DNA of 64,000 nucleotides from Symbiodinium natans (GCA_905221605.1 CAJNDS010000334.1:62001-126000), one strand, 5' to 3'; positions 41,986 to 55,077 are shown, counted from the first letter of the stretch. A program made the numbers and translations. The notes: generated from the letters alone by a model not told the origin.

Positions 41986-44900
41986 CCCTTTTAGCGCTTT
42001 TAGGATTTGAGAATTTAGGGTCTCCTCAGCTGCGCTCTCCCCATGTGAAGTGAACCCAAAGCCTCAATGGCCTCAATGCTTAGGGCCAGGGATCATGGCA
42101 TTCTGGGCATCTTGTCCGGCTGCACGGCAGTCCTCAGTTTGCGTGAGGCAGCTGACATCGGAAAGGCCCTAAATCCTAAACCGACGAACCATGACAAAAC
42201 ACAACCCCCCGAAACCTCAAGCCTCGCGCCCGCAAGCCAAAGCTGCCGGGAGTCCCAGGCGGTGTTCGTGCAGGTCGCCGCCCTTTCGAGGTCTTCAGCT
42301 TTTGTTGAGTTTCGAAGGGCTTTCAACGGCTCAAAGAAAGTGGAAGAAGATCTTCTGAAGGTGGAGCTGGGTCTTCACGCAAACAACACAAGTGAACCCA
42401 AACAAGAAAATTACGGGTGTAGGGTTCAGGGATAAGCTCATGTTAACTCTGAAGCCCGAAGCACCCTCCTGGCATGTCGATCGCAGAATATCGAATAGCT
42501 TTGCCGGAGGGGTGGCAGGGGGGGCACAAGTCAACTCAACATGCAGTAAACGAGCAGTGGCGGTCCCTTCTTCGACAAGCTGATAAGAAGTCGGGCTGAC
42601 GAATCCTCGTTTCCCTGAAGCAATGGATGTTACAGGAGCTCCTGATGGCACTCAAAGCAGGTAGTTTTCAACACAGCAGAAGCTAAACGACCCCCCCCCC
42701 CCCCCACAAGTCAAAAACTTCACGTGCCCCCCTTCCCCAACACCCAGATAAGAGAAGCACCCAAGTAAACTAACCTGAGATCAGCTCGGAAACCCTTAAA
42801 TCAAGCCCTGAACAATGCTGTCGCATGCCTGCTGCGGCTGACGATGTGTCACCGAGCCTGCGCAAACTTCTTGCATCTCAGGGCCCCTTAGCAGCTTAAA
42901 GCCACCCAAGCCTGACCTTGTGAGACACGGGCCGATGGCAGGGTGTGCCTTGAACAAGACATTACGAACCTCGAAACTCCCCAAAAAATCTCCCTTAAAG
43001 CTGCTGCCCTGAACCCCCCGAAGCCCTTCCCTCATCGGTTTCAGGGCGCCTCTGAGGCCGAGGCTTGGCCCTTTAAGGGGCTCTACGCAGGCTGGGGGTT
43101 TGTTGCTGCTTCCTGAGCGTACCGCGCACAGGCTCAAAGGTCTCAGGCTTGTAGGCTCAGGCTTTGGAATGCTTGGGAGTGTTTCGGACTGCGTTTTGGG
43201 TGGGGGGGGGGGGTCTGACGGGCTAGGGGCTAGGGATTTTGGCTTGGAGAGCTGAATTGAGGGAAAGCCGGGCCTCCGATGCTTGTGTTGCAACAGCACC
43301 TGCTGCTCCTGCGAATCAGGTTGGGGGGGGGGGGGCAAGACCATTCGGTTTACAGCTAGGCGTTCCCACTCCTCACCCGAAAGACACTCTCCACTCCGAG
43401 CATCAACTGCGCACAAGGCCCCTAAGGGCCAGGATCGCAAAGACTTGGAACTCATGGCTTGTGGACCACCAGATCCGCCCAAGAATTGGTGCTGAAAGCC
43501 CCTCAAGTCAGTCCTGCCCACCACATGCGCTGTCGGACACATCGCAGGGAATGGGATCTGCTGCCACGCCACTCAGCCAACCTCACGTGGCGGCTTTGGG
43601 GCATGGGCGACGGAAGAGTCGAGCTTAACGGGGTCCATTGGGCAGCTTTCAGTTGGGATGGAAGAGCACACCATCTCAGAGTTGTGCGGGAGAAAGGTTA
43701 GTTTTAGCACTTGCAGTGAAGACGTTCGTTTTCTTGGAACGGCAAGAAGCTGGCCTTTTGCTGACATTGGAGAAAGCCAACTATGGCGAACTCTTGAAGG
43801 AAGCGCAATGGCCAAAGAGGCCCAACCCTTCTTCGAAAAAGTTGCGGTTGACAACTTGTGCTTGCCTGCCTTGTTGTGGCATTGTAGCCACAGCTGGGTT
43901 CACTATTGCCCAGGCCGCCAAGGAATCAGAATTACTGGCGGAAGTGTGCGAGCGCTCAGATGGAAAAACATCACACAAAGTGCGATTTTGACAACAAAAT
44001 CGCCCAACATTCCACAGCAACTGCATCAAGTTGCAACTGGTAACTAGCATGCTCGACCACATCAAGAGCCCTCAAGACCGGAACTACAAGACATGTCTGC
44101 CCCGCATCTCATTCACACACATACGGTTTAGGAGCACCCTGCCAACCACATAACCCAACCGCTGTCTACGTCAACATGCTGCTTCTAAAGTTGTCACCTC
44201 TGTTGTCCTCAATTTACAGCATACGCTCTCGAGCTGGCATGCATCAAGGATACACGACCAAACGATGACAGCGGCACCAAGCATTTCCAGACCGCTGTGG
44301 CGCATGTGGCGCAGGCTCATTAGCACTGCCACATTGGCTTTATAGGGGCTTCCTCCAGCCAATATGGCTTCAGAATCTCGCGCATAGCAAGCTTGTCGAG
44401 TGAAGACACAAAGTCTTCAACCGCAAAAGGCCTTGCCACAAAACTCTTTCATCACATTTTTGAGAAACCAGCGGCGTGCTCTCATTGATGCTGATTGTTC
44501 TTGCTACCGTCTGGAACCGGTCCAGTCATTGGAGAGAAAAGTGCAAAGCGCCGGGGTGGCGTCTAGTGTCAGAAAAAACTTGGGCTTTCTTGCCTTCACA
44601 TTGAGGTTCTGAACTTGGGCGCGCAGGCGTTTCGGCATTCGCAACGTGCAATGCCGCCACGCCGATAAACCTGATGAATTCACATTAGCACAAAGCCCCA
44701 AGCAAGGATGCCATGGGTGAATCCTTCGTATTCAGACAGATGCAACAAGAACGCTGGCAGCCCCTAGACTGCAGTGCTACACCCACCGCTAAGTAACCGT
44801 GAGCGCAATTGATTGTCACAATTGCGGGCAGTGGCTTCGACACAATGCTCCTCACCAACACGCGTCAAAGTCAAATCGACCTCCAACCTATCGAAAGCTA

Positions 44901-45556
44901 GGCTTCTTGAAACTCCCAAATCTGAGCATGACACCATGACACCTGCGATGAGGAATCATCTACTGGTAGACCTCGATCAAAAGCCCAGAAGCAGTAGCTT
45001 AGCATCTTAAACACCTTTGAACTCTTGAATTGGCGAGCCTTCTTCCTTCATTCCACCTGGCAATCCCATGTAGACTGTCTAGTGTGGCGGTCCAAAGTAC
45101 CCAGAAGGTACCTGCATCCTTTGTTTCAAATCAAGCGATGAGTGCTTTATGTCCTCCTTTCGAGAACACATCCTCCGCAGCTGGATGTAGCCAGGCCACT
45201 TTTGGTGGCGTCTGGCACATTGCCTAGGGTGACACCTTTCTAGGCGACCAACATCTTGTTGATCTTGCGCAGCCGGTTCCAACCAACCCTGAACTTGCTA
45301 CAGCAGTTTCCAGCTTCTTGCCTATTTACAATGGAGAAGCAGATGGAAGCTACTGCAGTAGATTCTTGCTCACCCCCCTAAAGCCTATACCCTAAAGCCT
45401 AAACTTCCTAAACCTTACACCCCAAAACCCCAACCCTAAACCTTCTAGACATCAAGGCTATGAACAAGCTGGGCCTCTCCGTGCTGTATGTAGCACAAAG
45501 GGGAACTCAAGCCGGGGTTCAACCCCTTAGAAGACTTGCTCATCTTGAGCAGGCAG
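41986..45556. other. Unique island; unassigned long frames
   Basis: A 258-codon minus frame (42,796-43,572) is the longest frame outside tandem repeats. It is Pro/Ser-rich, spans two G runs and has no motif. At 43,638-44,047 two plus frames (117 and 129 codons) and a minus frame overlap. One plus frame reads LEKANYGELLKEAQWPKRPN, with a later CLPCCGIVATAGFTIAQAAK, and is the most protein-like, but I cannot assign it. At 44,171-44,362 (minus) a 63-codon helical-looking frame occurs. Telomere-like DNA is nearly absent from 42 to 45.4 kb. Genes with introns could be hidden here. Confidence 0.3.
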
Positions 45557-45702
45557 TTTAGGGTTTAGGGTTTAGGGTTTAGGGTTTAGGGTTTAGGGTT
45601 TAGGGTTTAGGGTTTAGGGTCTAGGGTCTAGGGTCTAGGGTTTAGGGTTTAGGGTTTAGGGTTTAGGGTTTAGGGTTTAGGGTTTAGGGTTTAGGGTTTA
45701 GG
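45557..45702. repeat. Long TTTAGGG array (~21 units)
   Basis: Perfect except for three consecutive gtctaggg units near 45,618-45,640. The clustering of one variant shows local unit-by-unit amplification. Confidence 0.97.
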
Positions 45703-46895
45703 ACACAGTGGAGACAGTGATCATTCTGCCATGGCGCTTCCTAACACAAAGGGGAACGGCCGGGCCCAGAATACAGCAACACACTCTTTTATGGGAACAA
45801 TGGTTTTCAAGCCGGGAGGCCCCCTACATGCTCCGGTTGAGCAGCTGCAGAATTTGAAATGGGATTTCCGAAATGGGTATCCCTTACACACACCAAATAC
45901 TATATAATGCTTGTAAAGGAACCCCCAAAAAAGGTACCCCTAACCCAGGCTGCTGCCAAAACACTTGAACACTCTTTTCAGGTCAAAACGCCCCAAAGCC
46001 GCTTTGGTGCACGTCGACATTCAAAATTCTCTAAGCCTGCTACTCGGAGTTAGATGTCAACGTCTTCGTAGTGGCCGACTTGATAGCTACACACAATAAG
46101 GGCCCTCTAGACTGGATCCATGACCTCGTGACTAGAAAGCCCGAACATACCCGAAGCGTGGACTAAGGTGGAGCTTCTCCCCATCACCAAGTCCTTATGG
46201 ACATATGAAAGTCTTTTGTCCTGACACCAGGAGACTTTTCTAAGGCCTCGACATTAGCGAAAAAGCTCGTCGAACTCCTGGGGCAAATCTCCACGAGCAC
46301 ACCGAGATGCATGCGCGTGTGTACGCAAACGTGTAGCAAACTCCCCAAATAATGTGGCCACTGCTGCACCGACACACATGCAGGCTAAGGTTGCCATCAG
46401 GCTAAACTAGGGTTTCAGAAAAGGGTTCTGGAGGTTTTCAGGCTCAGGGGTGAAGATTGAGGGTTTCGCTAAACCCTACACCTAAAATCTAGAAAAAATA
46501 AACACCCTAACGTCCCAAACCCTAAACTTACCCCAGGAGACCTCCCAAGTCAGCGGCGGCCCGGCCAAAAATGACGGAGCAAAGGCCTCCACCAGGTCGA
46601 GTTGGGTTTAGGGGTTTCGGGATTTAAGGGTTTAGGGGTTTAGGGGTTTAAGGGTTAAGGGCCACATTCCTCAGTAAGAGTTGGAACTTATCCCCCAAGG
46701 CGCTAAGCCCTCAAGTGGGTTGTTCTTAGAACAACAGGATGGTGGCAGAATTAGTTGGGGGGGATGTGCTGACAAACCACAAATCCTGGACCCATTGGGT
46801 GTGGTATGTGAAGTATCGCAAGGCCCAAGTCCACGTGTTCCCTTGTAGGACCCTAAGCCCCAAACCCTACTTAGCTGCATAGACACTTCGGCTTC
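45703..46895. other. Unique sequence and degenerate telomere-like words
   Basis: No supported gene. Degenerate CCCTAAA/TTTAGGG-type words occur at about 46,400-46,530 and 46,600-46,660. Confidence 0.4.
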
Positions 46896-47017
46896 GGGGG
46901 GGGGGGGGGGGGGCGGGGGGGGGGGGGGGGCGGGGGGGGCGGGGGGGGGGGGGGGCGGGGGGGGCGGGGGGGGGGGGGCAGGGGGGGGGCGGGGGGGGGG
47001 GCGGGGGAGGGGGGGGG
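46896..47017. repeat. 122-bp G-run with sparse C interruptions
   Basis: Almost pure G, broken by single C or A bases at irregular 6-20 base intervals. The minus frame through it codes for polyproline and is not taken as a gene. It has strong G-quadruplex potential. Confidence 0.98.
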
Positions 47018-47469
47018 TTTCAGTAGAGGACGTCGATCCGCCGGCCTCGACTTCCCTTACCGCTAGGGCGTCCTGTTCTTTAGGTTGACAAAAAGGATGC
47101 TGACCCGGAGACAATGGGAAGAATAAGGTACGACTGGACACTCCCTAAACCTGGGTGAGGCTGTCAGTAGTGTTCAACGGAACGTCTCGTGCAATTGGAT
47201 CACGGCGAAGCTCTGCTAGCCGTCTGGCCTCTGCTCGCTCCTCTCTGCCATTTGTCTGCCTCACGAGCGGCTCGCTCGCTTGCCCTGACCATTCGGGCGT
47301 AGTCTCCCGGGCCGCACCACTCGCTGCACATCAGCACATGTGGCTTTGGCTTCAAGAAGGGCCCCTTTAAGGGAGTTGTTGAAACCCTATTTCAGCACTA
47401 CTTACTAAGCTCCCCCATGCTGAAAAGGGCCACCGCACGAAGGAAGGTCGACGAAAAACATCAAAAAAC

Positions 47470-47735
47470 AGAACCGCTGAATCAGAAACCAGAACGGCTG
47501 AATGAGAAACCAGCCCTGAGTCAGAAACCAAAACGGGAAAATCAGAAACCAGACTTGAATCAGCAACCAGGACGGCTGAATCAGAAAACAAGACAGGTGA
47601 ATCAGAAACGAAAACGGGAAAATCGGAAACCAGGAAACGGATGTTTCGGAAACCGGCGAACGGCTGATTCGGAAGAACGGAAACCGGGAAACGGCTGATC
47701 GGAAACTTGCAAACGGCTGATTCGGAAACCGCGAA
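47470..47735. repeat. ~21-bp minisatellite: gaatcagaaaccagaacggct
   Basis: About 10-12 imperfect copies of (t/c)gaatcagaaaccagaacgg, degrading to cggaaaccgggaaacggctg at the right. The minus frames of 110-130 codons through it (Phe/Val/Ser-rich) are repeat-encoded. Confidence 0.9.
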
Positions 47736-48146
47736 ACCACCCAAAAAAACTACCAAAACCCCTCAAAAACCTTAAAACCTCCGCTCGCATTATGGAGGCT
47801 ACGGTTGAGGGTTAAGCCTTTTCACCGTTTTCACGGTTCCGGCCGCCACGACCCACGCAGTGGTGTAGGGTTTATAGTTTTGGGGTTTAGGGGCGCGTGA
47901 TGAACTTCTGAGTTTTGAGTAGGATAGCTTCTGAATCCGACGTTCCTTTCCCCGCAGTGAGTGTGGACACTTCCATAAGACTACGGGCTTCGGTCGGCTA
48001 CTGCTGCTCCGAAGGGCCCGAAGGGTTCTTGGGTCTCTTCCGTCAAAGACCATGCAGCTGCCTGAGGCAACCGATGGGGCTCTTTTCGGCTAAGAAGTTT
48101 TCCCCAGTTCGTCGGCTTGCCCCGCAGGGCATTGCGTCCCCGCCCC

Positions 48147-48147
<1 letters not shown>

Positions 48148-48207
<60 letters not shown>
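48148..48207. repeat. Perfect C60 homopolymer
   Basis: Sixty uninterrupted C residues. It lies 1.1 kb from the G-run at 46.9 kb and is complementary to it in orientation. The length in the assembly may be unreliable. Confidence 0.95.
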
Positions 48208-48209
<2 letters not shown>

Positions 48210-48264
48210 GCTTACTCCGACGTTGGAGCACTGGCAACATGCACGCGATTAACCCCCCCCCCAT

Positions 48265-48580
48265 CCATTCGCAGTTTCTGATTCGCACAGTTTCCTGATG
48301 CGCAGGTTTCTGATGCGCAGTTGCTGATTCGCAGGTTTCTGATGCGCAGTTGCTGATTCGCAGTTTCTGATTCGCGCGGGTTTCTGATGCGCAGTTTCTG
48401 ATTCGAGCAGGTTTCTGATGCGCAGTTTCTGATTCGCTCAGGTTTCTGATGCACAGCTTCTGATGCGCGCCAGTTTCTGATTCGGAGTTTCTGAATCGGG
48501 GCAGTTTCTGACTCGGAGTTTATGATTCGCAGCTAGTTTCTGATTCGCAGGCCAGTTTCTGATTTTCTTTCTGATCCACG
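48265..48580. repeat. Minisatellite: gtttctgatgcgcagtttct / gattcgcag
   Basis: About 14 copies of a 15-28 bp unit built from gtttctgat(t/g)cgca(g). Its core GTTTCTGATTC is the reverse complement of GAATCAGAAAC in the array at 47,470-47,735, so the two form inverted arms about 530 bp apart. Confidence 0.9.
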
Positions 48581-51036
48581 GAGGAACCACCACAAGAAGT
48601 AGCCATGAAGAGACGACTAGGGGACTTTTGGCTTAGGGCATACCAATGTGGGGCGGCTTGGGGTTTAATGTGATAAGACCTTGAAACCCCAAAACAACCG
48701 AAACTAACTTCGCCATCTGCCAATCAGAATCAGGCAGAATCAGGGTTCACTGTAGGTTTTAACCCATGCAGCCTGCATGAACAGTAAACCCGAGACCCAT
48801 GTAGCCCATGTAAACATCTCAACTCAAGACGCTACAGAAAGACGCCACCGAAAGACGCCACCCTAAACCCTAAACCCCAAACCCCCTAAACCCTAAACCC
48901 CAAACCCTAAACAGTAAACAGGCCCTAATCCCCCAAACCTCCCACGATGTTTGAGATGAGGGTTGTTTAAAGGTTTTGATGGCCTCCTGCGGGGTTTTTG
49001 TGTGCATAGCATAGGGTTGAATAATTACTAATAGTATCCCCTTATGGTCCTATTTCAACATACTTTTAAAATCATTAAGGCCCCTATAGTATATGTGGGG
49101 CCCTTTTGGAGATACTAATAGTACAAGCCCTACTACTTAAGAGGTTTGGGGTGCAGGGGGGGAAACCCAATTCAAATCTATTAAACTCGACCAGGTTCCC
49201 CAAGAACATAAAAATGGAAACGGAACCCGTTTTGTGTTCATGAAACACCCGCTTTACTGTTAGCACTGAAGACACGGGTGGGAAGGGTCGTCCTGGTAAC
49301 AATCCCTTTAAACCTGGTTAAGTTAGCAATGGTACCGACTTGGCTTAGGCACAATACACCCTCTGGAGTGACCCGTTTTCCTGTCAAAGTAAAGTCTTTA
49401 CTGCCCTAGCTTTGTTCTAGGCAAACCCCAGACAGCCGTGGACCTGATGAAACCCGAAGGGCAGTTCTCGAAAAATTGGTCCCTTCCTGGGCACCCTGCC
49501 CTACATGTATAAGGCCCCGTATCAGAGTAGGAACCCCAGCAGGGACCACGATGAAACCCTAAACCCCTAACTCGCTGAACCATAATCAGGGAACAGGCGT
49601 TCTTCACCAGGACACCTGATCTTCGATGGCTGCGTACTCGGTGTTCGAAGCGTAGTTGATGGATGCGAAGCCAGGGGACATCCTTGGTTCCCATCGATTT
49701 GGGCCCAAGGTTTTGAGCCACTGGAGCCTAAGGGCTACGCAAGCCCCTAAACTTTTAAACCCAACACCCCAAACCCGAAACCCTAAGCACACACAAGCCC
49801 CCAACTCCTCACAAGCCCCCAACTCCCCAGAAGCGCACACAAGCAAGCCACTCCGCCCCCCCCCCCAAAACCCCAACAAGCCCTGGTTCTGACCAATATG
49901 TGGATAGGCCTTATATACTCTAGACATTCTAGGGTTAAGCAAAAGTCCCAAATTCCCTTCCAAGAGCCACTAAGACCTTAAACCCTAAACCCTCAACCCT
50001 CAACCCTCAACCCAAAACCCAAAACCCAAAACCCGAAACCCTAAACCCTAAACCCTAACCCCTAAACCCTAAACCCTGAACCCAAGGGTACTCGAGGCAT
50101 CTTGGCTTGACCCCAAGCCCTAAACCCTACAGACCCCACGAAAGGGGTTCATAAGGGAACCTAGATCGCCCAAAAGGGCGATCGGGGCACTACCGGGCAT
50201 CCTAGCCCATAGACGCCATGAAACCCTAACCCTATCCTAAACCCTCAACCCCCAAACCCCGGACCCTAAACCAGGCCTCTTTCCAAGCTCCAGCCCTCGG
50301 ACAGGATCTTCGGCTGCAAGGCGTGCACCTCTTCTTCACTTACAACCTTTTTGGGTTCCGGATTGAGGCTCAGGCTTTACGCTCTTTCAGGCTCTGGGTT
50401 TAGAATGATTTGCAGGCCGGAGCTTTAGGGCTTGAAGCTAATGGATCAAGCAGGCACAAAACATGATTTTTCAGGAGGCTGTAGGCCCAAAGGTCTTCTT
50501 GCATAAGCCCTAAAAAGGAGACGGGGAATTACAATCACAGGTCCAGGTCAGGAATATGCCGTGAGCCACTGTGAACCCATTTAATCTGGTTCGGTAAGCC
50601 GAAGGTCTGCACCTAAAACTGAAAACCCCGCATCTACAGTTCTATAGTAAGCAGTCCTTTGGAGGCGGAAGCTTAGCATCCCTAAACCCTAAACCATAAA
50701 TTCTAAGCCCTAACTCAATCCGCTAAGCTCTGGTTCCTCCATCCCCTGAGCCGGTCCTCCCAGAAGTGTCGGCAGGTCCTGCAGACTCTATGACTGAGCC
50801 AGCAAGCTACAAGAAGGGGTCGTTTGGAAAAATGCCCCTAAAAACTCTTTAGGGTTTTATTGAGCTTTCTGATACTTGGGAACTAAGGTTGGGGACATAT
50901 GCTTTGAGGGGCGAGCCGAGATCAACGAAAGCTAGGGCCTAGATTCTAGGCGACAAAGTGGTGCCGGAGCAGTTGCTCCTTCCTCTACATTTCCCTCTCT
51001 TCCCCCGTCTTCGCCTCCACGCTCCCCTTCTCTTTT
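48581..51036. repeat. Unique sequence with CCCTAAA-type arrays
   Basis: CCCTAAA/CCCCAAA arrays lie at about 48,862-48,912 and 49,978-50,082, with shorter tracts near 50,220-50,272 and 50,680-50,712. A C run lies near 49,857. Frames in the spacers (for example 49,604-49,963 minus) have no motif. Confidence 0.5.
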
Positions 51037-51513
51037 TTGTCTGCTGTCTTCCCCTCTGTCCTTCTCTTGTTTGTGTTGTTCTTCTCTGTTTGTCTTCTTG
51101 TCTTTGTCTCCGGGGTAGACGAAGCTGCTGCCCCGAGCACATCTGCGCACAAGCACGAGGGGACACGGTTGCGGTGGAGCCCCGCGACCCGACCGGAACA
51201 GCAGGCAACTGGCACGCATAAGTTTTTGCGCACGATCTCAAACTCGTCGATCACAGCCACCTGGCAAGGCAGAGAGAAAGCTTGGACGCCATATAAGTAC
51301 GACGTCGACGTCAGCGAAGAAGCCCTGTCATCCGCCCTCAGCATGGCGAAGTTTCCAGATAACACTGGCATGCACACTGGTTCTCCCCCAATTTTCGCTT
51401 GGACTTTTCGGTGCTGCTTCACCATAATTGCTTGCGCCTTAATACTCGCACGCAGTGATGGGATGCCGCAACGCCAGAAGGCACGGTACTCGCAAGATCG
51501 ACAGCGCCCATAA
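51037..51513 (+). CDS. Hypothetical protein with a signal-peptide-like start (tentative)
   Basis: A 158-codon plus frame. Residues 1-27 (MSAVFPSVLLLFVLFFSVCL then LVFVSG) look like a signal peptide or membrane anchor, but they sit on a pyrimidine-rich low-complexity stretch that would give hydrophobic residues by chance. Codons about 85-115 (YKYDVDVSEEALSSALSMAK) are G/C-biased at third positions and look coding. A second hydrophobic segment, FRCCFTIIACALILA, lies near residues 125-140. The opposite strand is open for 146 codons over the same interval and carries AVIDEFE, but its C-terminal half is pure Lys/Glu/Thr low complexity. I weakly favour the plus frame. No family recognised. Confidence 0.25.
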   Translation: MSAVFPSVLLLFVLFFSVCLLVFVSGVDEAAAPSTSAHKHEGTRLRWSPATRPEQQATGTHKFLRTISNSSITATWQGREKAWTPYKYDVDVSEEALSSALSMAKFPDNTGMHTGSPPIFAWTFRCCFTIIACALILARSDGMPQRQKARYSQDRQRP

Positions 51514-54500
51514 GGCAGCTTTTCTTGAAAGAGTGGCCGTTACCCAGCATGCATGTGTGCAGCTCTCTTCTCCGCCACTTGCCCTCTCTTCCCTCTGCTC
51601 TCGCTCGCTGCAGAACCCTGTATTTCTTGAGTGTGGATGTTTAAAAACATGAGCGTCCCAGAACAAGTCCAGTTAAATGAGCTCATGCGAACACAGAGAC
51701 TCTGCGGAGCTCTTCAAAATGCGCGCTCGCGGGATAAGAGGACATAACTCAAGATCCCCGCGTTACCCTCGCAGATATCCAAATTGTAGTATTGATGGAA
51801 TCAATACTGACCCCCCACTATTACTGAAAGGCTCAATAATACTCAAACTTGAAACCCCCGAACCCCCCCCCCCCCCCCCGCTCTCGGTCTTGTGCTCTTG
51901 TCGCGAACCGTTCGATGGCGACCGCTTCCCATCAATAAAAGTCGCCTCGACTTCCTGCCCACTAGTAATAATGCACACCCATGATCACGATGAACCGGCT
52001 TGGATGTGACAGTACGTGACTTAAGAATTTGGGCTTCTCTGCCTTTACACCCTCACTATACTATCTCCGCGACGAAGATTCCGAAATGAAAAGCGGGCGA
52101 AAAGACACCCCCAAAAGCCCTGCAATCTTCGCCCTGGGCCGTGAACCCCGAACCCCCCCTGACAAAACCTTCTGGACAACGTAGAGGGTTAATCTTGACT
52201 TCCGGGCTTCTGGTCCCTCTCAGACCCTCTAAAACATATTCCTATACACGATAAACGAAAATGTCCAGGAACCCTAAACCATAAGCCCTAAACTTAAACT
52301 CACTGTCCTGAGCACAACTTTCTTGGGGGGTGGCGTAGCAAGGGCCTGCATTTAGTTCCAATTTCATCCCACCTCGCGCAGTCTGAAGCAGACAACCACC
52401 CCAACCTATTCTTTTGAGAGTTATTTGCATCGTTTTCCATAACATACTTGGTGCCCTAAAGCCTATACCCCAAACCTCCAAATAACACTGAGCTCCTGAT
52501 CCGACGTTGAGCCCGCATCGGTTGATGTCGTGTCCTAGTTGGAGTATCCCCCGGGCTGACGGCTTTAGGGTTCAGGGTTTGGGGGCTGGGGTTGGAAGGT
52601 TTAGGGAATGAAGGCCTAGGCGGCGTAGGCTTTAAAACCTAAGCCCTAAACCCTGAACCCTAAACTTTAGGAGGGACCCTGATAAGAAGTCCTGGGTTTT
52701 TTTAAGGATAAAACACTGCGTTGATCCACCGTATTTGAGGCTTCAACCGTATGGGAATATGCTTTGTGTAGCATGTTTGGGGTTTAGTTTAGGATGTAGG
52801 GTTTGGGGCTTCCTGATCTGGCAACCGATAAAGGGCACCTGAAAAATGAGGCAGAGAATTCAGGTCGCCGTGAACAAAGCATAATATGGGGCAGCATATA
52901 ATGTATTGAATCAGGTCCGGACATGTTGCGAGTTGGCATGGAGTAGGAGCTTCGTGTTTGTCGTGATGAGCCGTGCGAAGAAAGATGAGTTGTGCTGCGA
53001 GCAGGGGTGCGGCACGGCACGAGTCCGTCAACACCTTCAAGAGACGGACAGCTACTGGAACAATCGATCGAGACGAACATGCCTTAAAACACAGCTGCTG
53101 AGTTCCCGCGTCAAACCATTATGTGTTTGAATTCCATGTGGCTTTGCACTTGAGTCTGCACTATTTAATTGCAGCATTCGTCAAGCGTACAAGTACTGTT
53201 CCTGTCATATCTGATCTCCACTTATACTAATCCATCTAGCTAAGCCTCCTGCACTCTTAACTTGGGGAAACGAGCATAGTTGCGAGCATTGTTCTATGAG
53301 TTCTATTTAGCAATCAAAGAGAATATCTTCCAAAACAAATAATTGAACATCAGCCCTGACTCGAACCGAACTCACCCCCCCCCCCTCGCAGCGGGAAACT
53401 CGTAAGCTCCTGAGAAGCCCAGAAGCTGCCGTAAACCCTCAAACCCGAAAAACAAAATTCTACCCCCAAGGCTATGCCTCCCAGCTTTGCAAAGCCGGCA
53501 AGAAGGATTCCACTTCTGGCTCCTGGCCGTGGGTTTGTCGGGCTTCTGGCCCCAAAGAGTGACCGAAGTGCTTCACTAAACTGGGCTCAGCAACCCTGAA
53601 CACCAACCCCCAGACCTAAGCCGTAAACCTTTCAGCCCACACTCCAACGCCCTAGTCCTTAAGCCCGAGACCCTCACCCTAACCCCTAAGGCCCATCCCG
53701 GCTCCGGGTGTAGAGGTGCCTATGGTTGAGGGCTTTGGGGGTGTCTACGGCGCAGGACGGAAATTCTTTCTCATCTTCAGGAATTCGGGTTCAGGCCGCT
53801 TTTTGGGCATCCGGAACTACAAGGAATATACCGCAACAGAGACGGCCCCGATGCCATTCATCTAAACTTTTGTCTGGTACCTAATCAGGGACTCGAAAAT
53901 ACCCCCCTCTTCAGCGCTCAAACAAACCTCTAAGCTTGGCACTCTTGGCGGGGGCACCCGAAGCCCTAAACCCTGCACAGCCACTCAATTTGGATTCTTG
54001 GGTTGACAGTGTAGGGATGAGTCATGCGAGCTTCCCCCCCCCCCCCGTTGTTCTAAGTGTCCCCTTTTTCTGGGTCCAAGAAGGCAACAGGGTTTAGGGT
54101 TTAGGGCAACCCGAATTTGTTGGTCGAGGGATCTGTTGCTAAAGGATCCCAACCGACAAAATGGGAATGAGCATCTTAGCTTTAAGTTCATTGCTCATGT
54201 GTCTGGACGTTATGGTGTTCAGGGTGGAGAAGGGCTTATGGAGAATAGCAAGGTTAAGGTTCCCTAAGCTTCACAGGGCCTTGGGTCCTGATCGGGCCTA
54301 AGCTATGCATTCCGTTTCGGCTGAGGACGCCACCACCATCAAATCTTGGATGTCCTGTTAGGGTTTAGGGTTCGGGTTTAAGGCCTGCGGCCGATGAAGG
54401 AGGGCCACCAAAGGCACCAAAGGCGGCAAGCAATCTAGGCCTGTACATGGTTTAGGCCCAAACTCACTTTGAAAAACCCCAATAACCCTAAACTGCGGTC

Positions 54501-55077
54501 TGGGAAGAGGCCAGGGGTGCTTGAGCAAGATCCTTGAACGCCTTGAAGCCCTACCCCAGTCCTGTCGTAAACCATAAACCAAAACCCTAGACACTAACTA
54601 AACCCCACTACTTGTCAAGACGCCCATGGCAGAAGCTCCAACCGTGATGTTGTCAGGGGCTTCTACTATTCTTCCCTTAGAACTATAGTAAACATAGTCC
54701 TTTCAGCATTCCTTTTGGGTCTTATAGAATATAATTCCTAAGTATCGTTTATATAGTACCAGTAGCCGGCTCACGTGTCGGGTGCATAGACCATTAGGGA
54801 TCCATCCTGGCCTCTGTGGCCAATACTTGCTAATTCGGGGCCCGCCAAAGCCTCTTGACTCAAGACCCGAAGCATGCAGCTCCTTCCCAGCAAAGATCAC
54901 CAGGTCGTACACACAGTTGGACGGTGGAACCTCGGGCCTCTTTCGGTTTAGGGTCCAGGATTCCAGCTGGGCTCAAGACGAGACGCCAAGCAGGTGAAGT
55001 CGGATTGGCGCTTACAGCTGGAAACTGACAAAGGCTTGGGGTCGTAGAGTTCAGGGTGTAGGCTTGTGTTCTCAAGG
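51514..55077. other. Unique sequence, no supported gene
   Basis: C runs lie at about 51,866-51,881 and 54,034-54,046. Sparse telomere-like words occur, the last clear ones near 54,088-54,105 and 54,357-54,372. Overlapping frames (51,677-52,009, 52,784-53,130, 54,703-55,075) lack motifs. Confidence 0.4.

Noticed and set aside
42796-43572. 258-codon minus frame as a gene
   Set aside because: Pro/Ser-rich, contains G-run-encoded proline runs, no motif. Kept only as a note in the unique island.
46671-47141. Polyproline protein (156 codons, minus)
   Set aside because: The proline stretch is the 122-bp G-run. The remaining codons show no bias or motif.
50985-51425. Helicase-like protein on minus (AVIDEFE)
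   Set aside because: Only a short DE-containing word is present. The surrounding residues do not follow a helicase motif set, and half the frame is simple sequence.
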